Source: Rehmannia glutinosa (Eukaryota; Streptophyta; Magnoliopsida; Lamiales; Orobanchaceae). From it: DNA of 64,000 nt. The position numbers and the translations under genes were made by a program. The notes under the pieces are model-generated. The model was not told the origin of the DNA and made no database searches. It worked only from the letters and a program-made list of their open reading frames with translations. Position 1 is the first letter of the stretch, and the number at the start of each line of letters is the position of its first letter. Location of the stretch: the NCBI GenBank assembly GCA_016081115.2, contig CM071930.1, forward strand, positions 45,235,335 to 45,299,334, written 5' to 3'. Positions 54,894-64,000 of the stretch are shown in pieces.

Positions 54894-55673
54894 CTAGTCG
54901 ATAATGGAGCTATGAGCATCATCGTCACTATCGCCATTCACATCATTTGCTGGGACTGGATTTTCCTGCCATTCTTCTAGGTCTTGTGGATTGTCCATTG
55001 GGTCCATCTAAAGATTATTTTCTGGATCTTCTTCCAGGTCTTCCTCAGGATCCTCTTCCGGATCTTCTTCTGGTTCTTCTTCTATTTTTGGGGCTACCTT
55101 CGGAGCAATATTGACGGCTTCCAAAACCCTGTTCCTAAGTAATTGGACCTATGCCTGGAAATCTTCTTGGTTTAATAACATTTGTTCTTCTTGAGTCTCC
55201 ACCTGCAGCTATAGAGTCTCAATTTGTGACTGCATCTGAGTGATCATCTGATGCGAGTTTCCAATCCTGTCTTCATGTTATTGAACCAGTACATTAAGGC
55301 CCTCTATCATTTGGAGGTGTTAAGTCAGGAGGTCATCGTTGTGTTCGGCTCTATCCCATAGTTCTTGCATGGTCCAAGTTAGGGACATTTGCCTCAGCTT
55401 TTCCTGGTGAGTACTCTCGACTAGTTGGTCTATTTGGACTTCTCGAGCTCGGAGAGTCCTCTTGTGCTCTGTGACCTTATACACTGCATGTTTCTCCCCC
55501 TGACGACGGGTCACCATGTGCTTCAGGTCATGCACGTGATCGCGTGCCAATTGTAACATGGAGCTAACCTTCACGAACTCTTATACCCGTACGATGCCAC
55601 TTATTTATGGTGGCCGGTCTCTTTTGGCGCAAGCCTCACTCAGCATGGACCAAGTCGGAATTTCGGGTTCCAT
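54894..55673 (-). pseudogene. Pre-gag ORF of E2 (coiled-coil, acidic tail)
   Basis: A single 260-codon frame from the ATG at 55673 (MEPEIPTWSM) to TAG at 54896-54894, with several in-frame stops (near 55604, 55583, 55320, 55265, 55215, 55010). Middle part heptad-like (LQLARDHVHDLKHMV ... QIETL, QVETQEEQM); C-terminal part a run of EEDPEEDPEEDLEEDP, then DSDDDAHSS. I do not recognise it. It lies between the primer site and gag, where Del-like elements normally have only a leader. Confidence 0.5.
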
Positions 55674-55987
55674 TCCTGGACAAAACACGATCAGTGTTTG
55701 TCTAATAAGTATAAGTGATCAAGATGATATTAAATGATGAGTATAATAATTCATAAATCAACTAAGTATAAATGATCATAAATTCTGAGTCTCCAAAAAT
55801 CCTTAACTTAATCTAACTATAAGTGAGATGATTCCCATAATCCGTTGTCGATCCTAGCATCGAGGATCTAGGGTTCTCTTTTTAGATTGAATTCTCAACT
55901 TAGACTAGTCCATAGTGGTAATTCCCATCACAGGCAGAGGGTAATATCATGGGTCAGCTATGTGTAAGGTTCTTTCTTACTAGCCGA
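55674..55987 (-). other. Leader between E2 primer site and pre-gag ORF
   Basis: AT-rich, no coding signal. Confidence 0.5.
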
Positions 55988-55999
55988 GCTCTGATACCA
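55988..55999 (-). other. Primer binding site of E2, initiator tRNA-Met
   Basis: TGGTATCAGAGC on the minus strand, four bases after the LTR end. Confidence 0.88.
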
Positions 56000-56003
56000 T
56001 AAC

Positions 56004-57414
56004 TGTCACGTCCCAAAACAAAAGTCGTGACACAAAATTATAATACTAATATTGGTTTACCAAGCCGGCCTAATAGTCCTTCAACATACATCAATAGTAA
56101 CGATAAAATCTCAATTAGGCATAAATAAGGGAATAACTAAGTCAGAGTATGGTTGCAGTGGAATCCAAAAGAAAATATCATACAACATCATAATTGTACC
56201 TCAGGATCCTACGCCCTGCTATTACATCAAATAAGATCAAACTCTAAACCATTACAATTTAACATCAATCGTCTTATAAAATCCAAATTACAATACTGAA
56301 ACTAAACCACGTCTTGGAAGTCGTTGCTACCAGCATCCTGATATGGTTCTTCATCTTCTTGTTGATAAAAGAGGTGGGTGAGACAAAAATTCTCAGTGGG
56401 TGGGTGCTGGTGTGCGAGTGTAGCTCACTTTTGTGCACGGAAAATGGTTTTCTGGAAATCAATGCATGAGAGTGCATATGACTTTATCCCGTTATTGGTT
56501 TTTGGATTTCCATTAACCATTATGTTAGATTGGTCAGAATCATTTAAGCATTATTATTGTTTTATTAAATTTACTTCCACTTTAAATTGGATAAGGCCGA
56601 AGTCAATATCTCACTTCACTTCGATAAGGCCGTCGCCAATGTCTCACTTTAATTTGGATAAGGCCGTAGCCAGTATCCCACTTCACTTGGATAAAGTCGT
56701 AGCCAGTATCCCACTTCACTTGGATAGGGCCGTAGCCAATATCTCACTTAATTTGGATAAGACCGTAGCCAGTATCCCACTTCACTTGGATAGGGCCATA
56801 GCCGGTATCCCACTTAATTTGGATAAGGTCGTAGCCAGTATCCCACTCCACTTGAATAAGGCCGTAGCCGGTATCCAACTTTAAATTTTCACTTTGTTTT
56901 TCACTTTTATTCTTTATTTTCAGTTCCACTTAACATTTCACTTCAAATTTCACTTCACATTTCATTTTAAATTTCACGTAACTCTTCACTTCAAAATCTC
57001 ACTTTAATTCCATGTTACATTTCACTTAAATTTTCACTTCAAATTTTCTCTTCCAATTACACTTTTAATATTTATAAGTTTGCTCATTCGAGAGAATTGA
57101 TAAAAATCAATTAGCATGTATGGGGTGATCTTGGTTACACAATGGCCGAAATACATGTGTGATAGAATGATAGAATTTTGTTTTCTTGTCTTTTGTTAAA
57201 GTTGAGGGAAAAAATAAAATGTGTAAGTATATATAAATATATAAGAGGATAAAATAAGGATGTAAAATAACAATAACGTGTACATTTCAAAATAAATTTG
57301 AAGTTATTTGGAATGTATTATAGAATAAGTTGAAATATTTGTGTAAGGATTGAAATGTATTTCTACACAAAAATACTCATTTGGTCGTCCCCTATAAAAA
57401 TTGTACCTTGATAT
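56004..57414 (-). repeat. 5' LTR of E2, shortened and interrupted
   Basis: Matches both ends of 47629-51489 but lacks the middle 2.15 kb (junction near 57148). It is cut at 57414 by E3; the remainder lies beyond the window. It includes its own 33-bp array. Confidence 0.83.
56585..56882 (-). repeat. 33-bp tandem array in the E2 5' LTR (about 9 units)
   Basis: Same unit and alternation as 48200-48431, with about two more copies. Confidence 0.9.
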
Positions 57415-60400
57415 TGTCACGCCCCAAACGGGACGCGACGAACGATCCACAACTTAAATACAATAACCAAACAGTCCAGACAAATATCAACGAGAACCCA
57501 ATGAGACAGAGTCTAAAATAGAAATGAAATAAATAACAAATACGAATACAACTTACAGTCTACAATCCATAATCCATTTTACAACCCGGAAATCAACAAA
57601 ATATAGCAACTTAAAGTCAAAGGGTCCTACGCCCTTCAGTTACAAACTGGAATGGAACGAAATACAAAAGTCCGACAACAACATAAGAAAAGAGTCCAAT
57701 CAACAACAAGAAATAGTAAATCCAGCAAGCGGAGTACAAGGTCTCAATCGAGAGCCGGTTCAGCATCTCCAACGAAATCATCATCTAAGGTTAGAAAATA
57801 GGTGGGGATGAGATAGAAATCTCAGTGGATGGGGTGATCGTGTGCAAGTGTGGCGCAATATAGTTAATGTGAGAAAACAGATTATATGAAAACGCGTGAG
57901 TATGATGCATGGATTCACACGATTCATAAGCGTCGTGATAAAATATTTAAATAATATACTTATACGATTCAGAAAAAGCGATTCATGGTCACACAGGCAC
58001 TATGTGATTCATTCAAGACAGGTAGGATTGCGTACGGAAGTGTAACACCAATCCCAATGCAAGGCAAATAATGGTTGCGTACGGATTTGTAGCACCAACC
58101 AATGAAAAACAGATAGCGGTTGCATACGGAAATGTAACGCCAACCAAAACGGGTCCAATAACTCCGGAATCGTGTGAATCAGACAGCGATTCCTTCGTTC
58201 TTCCTTGTAACTCCCCAGTCAGTATGGTCAAAGACCGGCACCTTATCGCTCCGTAGGCAAAGACAAAATCCACAGTGGAGCTTGCAAGGCTCGGATCTGT
58301 CATAATCATGATTATACCTAAAGTACTACGGCCCGCTTCCCTTGGACAAACTCCGTCCCTCAGTTGCGGGATTAGGACGATGGGGCCGGAAGAGTGGAAT
58401 AGCAGCCGAGCTGCTCGGTTCCATCCCCGACATATCCATTCCGACTGTGAGCTCGACACACCAAGTTGACTCAGGCAGGAAAGTAATTACAAGTACAAGC
58501 AGTCAACCGGGCAGTCGAGTATTATTGATTCAGGGAAGCAGTTTTAGGAAAATTTTTGAAAAATGCGAGTGGCAATTATGGCGTTGGTGGAGTATTTGGA
58601 TGAAGATGATCATCGGAAGGATAAGAAATCTTCGATATCTTGAAAGATTAGGTGGAACATGAGTCCCGTTATAGATTCAAAATCGCAAGGCGAGGAAGTC
58701 GCTCCGCGATCGTTATTAATCGGTCAAATTGATCCGATAAGTCAAGGGTTTTTGGGAAAGTAAAATACTTTAATTAAATCTCCAAGTCAGAGGGTCCAGG
58801 GCTATTTTAGTAAAAGAGAAAATAATTTGAGTTAGGTCCTTTATAAAAGAAAAATTGTAATTTAGCCCCGTTTTGTAAAAACTAACACTTTTGGGGTTAA
58901 AAATTGAATAAATAAATATCCCGACCTTGAAAGATTAAGAGGTCAGTTCCTAAATTCTCCACATTTTCCAGAGATTCAGGTTTTTAAAATTTTGAGGTCG
59001 AGATTTTGTAAAATTCTCACATTGGCCCCAAATTTGTAAAAATTGCCAATTCGGACTTTAAGTTTAAAATAATCGGAACTCATAAACCGGAAGGGCTTTT
59101 AATGTGATTCTAGTTGGAAAATGTCACTAAAGTTAGTCGGATATTGGGACAAAAGCAGTGTTTAAAATAAATATGTGTAGGTCCTTTAACTTTTAAAAAT
59201 ATCATTTTTGTCCCATTTTGAAATAATTGCCTTTAAGGCTTTTAGGGGTCCAATTGTTATGAAATTTGAACATTGGGCCCAAAATATAATTAATTTATAG
59301 TTAAGTTAGTATTTTCAGGTGCATGGGCTGCATAAGTCCTGGAAATTTCATTTGGGTCCTCAAGTTTAGTATTTTACACATTAGTCCCTCAATTTTAGAA
59401 AAAATATTTTCCAGCCCTAACCACTTGGGATTTTGGAACACCTTTAAAATATGTCATTCCCAGTACCTTAAGAGTAAAAATTTCAAATTTTAAAGTTTAG
59501 GTCTGGTACAGTTTTAAAAATTGCAAAGTAGCCCTTAAACTTACAAAATTTTACAATCTAGTCCTTGGGCTTTTAAAGGTTGATTTTATTTATCTTAAAA
59601 CTCTTAAAACTTTATTAAAATATCCAAAAGTCATTTTTGAACCTGAGTACAGTCCCAAATTTCGAAATTTGCAGAGGGGTCCTTTAACCTTTATTTTCTT
59701 GCAATTTAGTCCACCAACTTTCCATTTTTACATTTTTAAGTCCAAAATTGAAATTTAATCGATTATGCTCGACTTTTCCAGGTTATAAGGCATCCAAAAC
59801 ATAGATTTTAAAGATCATACACATGCATGTCCAATACATACAAGAATTCATCAATTAAAACATTAAATTGCACATGCATGCACCTAAAATTCAATAATTA
59901 GCAAATTTGAGCAACTCTTGAGAATTTTCATGACTTGATACATAAAATTGACATGCAATACATAGATTATATATATCTCAAGGCTCATGATCAAATTTTC
60001 TACATGCATTTAATCAAAACACCTAAAAGTTGGAAAATATTTTTCCACCCACCTTAAAATTGGAAATTGTGAAATAAAAGGATAATTTCACAAATTTTGG
60101 ATGAGGCTTCTTAGGTCAGACCCTAAGTCAAGAAATATCAAAAATTTGAAGTTAGAAAAATGAGAGAAAAACTAAGGATAAAAAGAAGGAAATAAGGAAA
60201 GGAGAAGGACTACACTTTACCTTGTGTAGTAGGTGTTTGGAGACTAGTTGAAGCTTGAAAATTGGAAATTTTGGCTCAACTCCAAAATCACCTAAGGTCA
60301 GCCCCTATTTCTCAAAAATGAAAAAGGGGTGTTAAAATTTGAAAAAAATAGAAAGAGTAGGAAAGAAGGGGTCTAGTACTCAATTCTTACCTTGTAGTCT

Positions 60401-61487
60401 AAATTCCTCTACTAGTTTCTCTTCAAGCTTGAGGTCCCTCTTCAAAAATGTTGTCAAGCTCTAATCTTCAAAGTCTTCTAAATGTACCTCCAAACCAAAT
60501 TCAAACTTAAGTTAAGAAGGTGGAAGAGATGAACAATGTGATATCAAAAATGGATTGAAGATAAAATTTCTTACCTTGGTATAGTTTGGTTTGATTTTTA
60601 TGGAGTATAAGGAGGAAAATGTTGAAATTTTTTCTAAGTATAGATTAAGAAAATAAGAATAAGAGTAGAGAGAGGTTGGGAGTTTTTAGAGAAAAGGAGG
60701 AGGATTTGTGTAGGAGATGAATGTGTTAGTGATAAAAATGAAATGGAATTTTGGCACAAAATGGCCCTCATGGCCGTCCACCTAGTGAGAGAGGGGGAGA
60801 GGAATTTTTTTAAATTGTGTCTTGCATTTTGCCTCATGCATGGGAGACAATTTGAAGGTCAAAGGTATGGGCAAGACTTGGTTTGAATGGAATATTGGAA
60901 GACTTCCAACATGTTGGCAAAAAAAATATTAAAGAAGTGATGTGAGGGATGATGTGTATAATGTTTGAATTAATGGTATAATTATACACAAGATGACTAA
61001 TATATGGTGTAGGTGTACAAGAGTTGGATGATAGTTTTACTCCAAAATATCCATGTTGGCCGTCCACTTCAAGGGTATTATGGTAATTCCATATTTTTTT
61101 TTTGTCCCAAATTTGTTGATAATAGATGAAATATATCAATCTCAAAAATAATTAGTGATTTCCTTGATCACTTGTAAGTCTCATGATCACTTAATCTAAA
61201 TCAAATTCTTAATTCTATAAGGTAAAAGTCTCTAAAATAAATAGTCTCTTAAAATTCTAAGGTGACTAATAAATACAAAAATAGTAATAATGATCAATCA
61301 AGTGATCATAAATGAGGAATAGAATTAATAAAGATCATGATCACAAGTAATTAAATAAAATGAAATAAAATACAAAATGTATATATTATTAATAATTACC
61401 CGTCAAAATGACGCGGTAAAATAGTCGATCAAAAGTATAAACGACAATAAGGATCAATTAATAGCTCGGAAAAATCGGGGCTTCACA
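57415..61487 (-). repeat. 3' LTR of E3 (4.1 kb)
   Basis: On the minus strand TGTGAAGCCCC ... GGGGCGTGACA. Nothing in it looks coding; it holds long AT-rich stretches and a three-copy repeat at about 58019-58150. Its partner is out of view, so the length rests on the termini and polypurine tract. Confidence 0.8.
58019..58150 (+). repeat. Three-copy tandem repeat in the E3 LTR
   Basis: GGTTGCGTACGGATTTGTAG-type units, each followed by CACCAA or GCCAACC, spaced about 50 bases. Confidence 0.7.
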
Positions 61488-61502
61488 TCCTCCTCTCCTT
61501 AA
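61488..61502 (-). other. Polypurine tract of E3
   Basis: AAGGAGAGGAGGA on the minus strand directly before the LTR start. Confidence 0.75.
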
Positions 61503-61526
61503 AAGAATTTGGTCCCCAAATTCTCT

Positions 61527-62174
61527 TCAGAATAGTTCTGGATATTGATTTCTCATGTCTTCTTCCATCTCCCACGTTGCGTCTTCGTCTCGGTTGTGGT
61601 TCTGCCACACCACTTTAACCATCGGAATTTCTCTCTTACGCAATTGTCGTACCTGCTGATCAATGATCCGGATCGGCCTCTCGGTGTAGCATGGATTTTC
61701 CATTAGAGGAGGAGTATCTCGAGTGATGATATGCTCGGGATCTGGTTGATACTTCTTCAATCTCGATACGTGGAATACATCGTGCATTCCCACATATGGT
61801 GCTGGTAACTCGAGTCGGTAGGCTAATTTCCCGATCCTTTGTAAAATCTTGTAAGGTCCAACATATCTTGGACTCAACTTGCCTCCTTTCTTCGGATTGA
61901 TCAATCCTTTCCGTGGTAAGAATCTGAGAAATACTTCATTTCTGACTTCAAATTCCAAATCCTTTCTTCTCTTGTCCGCGTAACTCTTTTGGCGGCTCTG
62001 AGCTGTGCGAATCCGCTCCTTGATCAGCTTGACCTTCTCCATGGCCTCCTGAACTAAGTCAACCTTTGGAATCAAGGGCGACTTTCGTTTCTCTTTCGGA
62101 GTCCATTGGTCATCAATCTCCCAGTGTAGTGAGGATTTACATTTTCGCCCATATAATGCCTCGTAGGGTGCCAT
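61527..62174 (-). pseudogene. pol: Integrase C-terminus and chromodomain-like tail of E3
   Basis: Open for 215 residues: MAPYEALYGRKCKSSLHW, then FLPRKGLINPKKGGKLS, RYVGPYKILQRIG, HDVFHVSRLKKYQPDPEH and the tail IRIIDQQVRQLRKREIP, VVWQNHNRDEDATWEMEEDM and YPELF. The tail is the chromodomain-like end of Del/Tekay elements. It belongs to the polyprotein; the ATG at its start is not a real initiation site. Confidence 0.87.
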
Positions 62175-62967
62175 CCCAATCGTGGCTTGATAACTGTTAT
62201 TGTAGGCAAACTCGGCTGATGGTAGGTGCGAATCCCAACTTCCTTAAAAATCCAATGTGCAGGCTCGCAGCATATCTTCAAGGGTTTGAATTGTTCGCTC
62301 AGACTGTCCATCGGTTTGTGGATGTGCTTTGTGCTGAAACTTAGCGAGGTACCCAATTCCTCATGCGGGCACTTCCAAAATCTGGAGACAACCTCGGGTC
62401 TCTGTCGGATACTATGTCGACTGGTACTCCATGCAGTCGAATGACTTCTCGGATATAAGTTTGTGCAAGTTTCTGCAAGCTATCAGTTTTCTTAATGGGT
62501 AAAAAGTGTTCAGATTTCGTGAGTCAGTCTAGAACTACCCAAATAGCATCATGGCCTCCTCTGGTCCTTGGTAGATCCGTCACGAAGTCCATCGTTATGT
62601 GTTCCCATTTCTACTCGGGAATTCTCAACGGTTGTAGTAAACCAGATGGTCGTTGGTGTTCTGCTTTTACTCGTTGACATGTTAAACATCTCGCAACGAA
62701 CTCTGCTACCTGGTTTTTCATGTTTACCCACCAATAACTCCTTTTCAAATCCTTATACATCTTGTTTCCTCCAGGATGTATAGTGTACTTTGAACGGTGT
62801 GCCTCTGTTAGGATTTTATTCCTAATCTGCTCGTCATTCGGTACACACACTCGATTAGGAATCGATAACTCCATCTTCGTGCGAGAATTACGATATCTCT
62901 CCTTTAAGTATCTTCTCCTTGAGTTTTTGAAGATGTGCATCTTTCCTTTGCGCTTCTTTGATCTCAT
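62175..62967 (-). pseudogene. pol: Integrase zinc-binding and catalytic core of E3
   Basis: The HHCC domain (EAHRSKYTIHPGGNKMYKDL, then CLTCQRVKAEHQ) is followed by WEHITMDFVTDLP, IVSDRDPR and QTDGQSERTIQTLEDM, giving D, D and E. A stop follows VVLD near 62530, and a frameshift near 62360 separates the second Asp from the Glu. Otherwise well preserved, suggesting a fairly young insertion. Confidence 0.85.
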
Positions 62968-62989
62968 TCAGATTTGGGTTTAACCGAAA

Positions 62990-63765
62990 TGTTAGCACAT
63001 GAAATCGAGTATTGGTTCTTGTCGATTCCAATTGCTCAACTCTTCTAATGATTCTCACTCTCGAATCATAAGTCCGCTAAGCTCGCCTTTCGAGCGTCCG
63101 CTACGACGTTAGCTTTCCCGGGATGGTATTGAATATCAAAGTGATAGTCCTCAATCAACTCCATCCATCTCCGTTGCCTCGCATTGAGGTCTTTCGAGAG
63201 AATAGGTACTTCAAGCTCTTATGGTCCGTGAAAACCGTGAATGTTGCTCGTAGAGATAGTGTCTCCATTTCTTCAATGCGAACACTATTGCTGCCAATTC
63301 CAAGTCATGCGTTGGATAATTGGCCTCATACGGCTTGAGCTTTCGTGATGCATAAGCGATAACTTTTCCTTCTTGCATGAGCACTTTGCTCCTAGTCCTT
63401 CTTTTGATGCATCATCTCAGACGACAAAGTTTTTTGTTCCCTTTGGAAGGGCTAAGATTGAGTGTAGTAAGTCGTTTCTTGACTCTCTTGAAACTCGCCT
63501 CGCACTTGTCATTCCACTCGAACTTGACTTGCTTCTCGGGTTAGTCGAGTGAGTGGTCCGCTATCTTGGAAAAATCCTGGATAAATCTTCGATAATATCC
63601 AGCTAGTCTAGAAACTCCTCGATTTCGTTCAGACTCGGGTTGTTTCCATTCAACCACTTGCATCCGCACCTTCAAGGATCCTTTGTAATCCCAGTGCCGG
63701 ATACTATGTCCCCAAGAACGCGACTTCACTAAGCCAAAATTCGCACTTCTTGCTGAATTTGGCAT
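62990..63765 (-). pseudogene. pol: RT connection and RNase H of E3
   Basis: LAGYYRRFIQDFSKIA (connection, near 63560-63610), then RNase H pieces: LMQEGKVIAYASRKLKPYE, NYPTHDLELAA and a DHKSLKYLF-type stretch, in changing frames. Several indels. Confidence 0.8.
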
Positions 63766-64000
63766 ACAAACTTATTATGCTCGTAGTGTCTCTAAAACAA
63801 TTTTGAGATGACGTTCGTGCTCTTCTCTAGACTTAGAGTATACAAGTATGTCATCAATGAATATCACTACGAATTGATCCAAATAAGGTTGCAAGACTCG
63901 ATGCATCAGGTCCATAAATGTTGCTGGTGCATTCGTCAGACCGAAAGGCATCACTACAAACTCGTAGTGTCCATATCGAGTTTCAAATGCAGTTTTGGAA
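63766..64000 (-). pseudogene. pol: Reverse transcriptase of E3, cut by window edge
   Basis: On the minus strand from 64000: TRYGHYEFVVMPFGLTNAPA, FMDLMHRVLQPYLDQFVV, then IFIDDILVYSKSREEHERHL, the catalytic FIDD block of Ty3/gypsy RT. The rest of RT and the 5' half of the element are outside the window. Confidence 0.85.

Larger units (their letters stand above)
47629..57414 (-). mobile_element. Del/Tekay-like Ty3/gypsy element 'E2', internally deleted and split by E3
   Basis: Minus strand: 5' LTR (from 56004, interrupted by E3 at 57415), iMet primer site, a pre-gag ORF, gag with CCHC knuckle, protease, RT, start of RNase H, a scar where most of integrase is missing, a chromodomain-like tail, polypurine tract and a 3.9-kb 3' LTR (47629-51489). 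Wording matches E3 closely. The order protease-RT-RNase H-integrase and the C-terminal tail place it with chromoviruses of the Del/Tekay type. Confidence 0.85.
57415..64000 (-). mobile_element. Del/Tekay-like Ty3/gypsy element 'E3' (5' part outside window)
   Basis: Minus strand: 3' LTR (57415-61487), polypurine tract, chromodomain-like tail, integrase, RNase H and RT to the window edge. The LTR terminus TGTCACGCCCCAAA is like that of E2. It is inserted in the E2 5' LTR: bases before it match E2 LTR sequence. Confidence 0.87.

Noticed and set aside
58013..58459. 148-residue ORF in the E3 LTR
   Set aside because: Covers the three-copy repeat in a non-coding LTR and matches no family I know.

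Overview
This window is repeat-dense plant nuclear DNA, almost entirely LTR retrotransposons and their ruins. A flowering plant is indicated by an Athila-like Ty3/gypsy element primed by tRNA-Asp, SIRE/Maximus-like Ty1/copia elements with a long extra ORF after RNase H, Del/Tekay-like chromoviruses with a C-terminal chromodomain-like tail, and a LONELY GUY (LOG) cytokinin-enzyme copy. No single-copy host gene with an intact reading frame was found. Species cannot be read from the sequence; a eudicot is my guess.

Layout. (1) 1-11549: plus-strand Athila-like element 'A'. It has a partial 5' LTR, tRNA-Asp primer site, gag, protease, RT, RNase H, integrase, an unrecognised basic/Cys-rich ORF, a (GA)n tract, an intronless decayed LOG coding sequence in the place where Athila elements carry an env-like ORF, a 3' LTR, and then a second primer site and gag start that break off. 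(2) 11550-23043: minus-strand SIRE-like copia 'M1', truncated at its 3' end, inserted in the gag of a sister copy 'M2' (23044-25552, also truncated). (3) 25553-26062 plus 40141-41138: leader, primer site and LTR of a minus-strand Athila/Tat-like element 'T', split by (4) 26063-40140, a complete plus-strand SIRE-like copia 'P' with 5-bp target duplications (AATTA) and badly damaged reading frames. (5) 41139-42488: an internally deleted minus-strand copia 'C' with its gag start fused to RT. Its LTR is interrupted by (6) 42489-46489, a 4.0-kb non-coding LTR element 'N' with AGGAG target duplications. (7) 46490-47628: rest of C's LTR, a LINE fragment and a ~22-26-bp minisatellite. (8) 47629-57414: minus-strand Del/Tekay-like 'E2' with a 3.9-kb LTR, a pre-gag ORF, gag, protease, RT, and most of integrase deleted. 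Its 5' LTR is split by (9) 57415-64000, a related element 'E3' (4.1-kb LTR, integrase, RNase H, RT), which runs off the window.

Relative ages follow from nesting: C, then T (inserted in C's RNase H), then P and M2 (both in T), then M1 (in M2); N is younger than C; E3 is younger than E2.

Most interesting points: the LOG sequence carried inside a retrotransposon, a conserved TATA/CT-rich block in front of the SIRE-like second ORF, a pre-gag acidic ORF in a chromovirus, and a systematic disturbance at CAG/CTG sites in P that may reflect read error at methylated CHG sites rather than biology.
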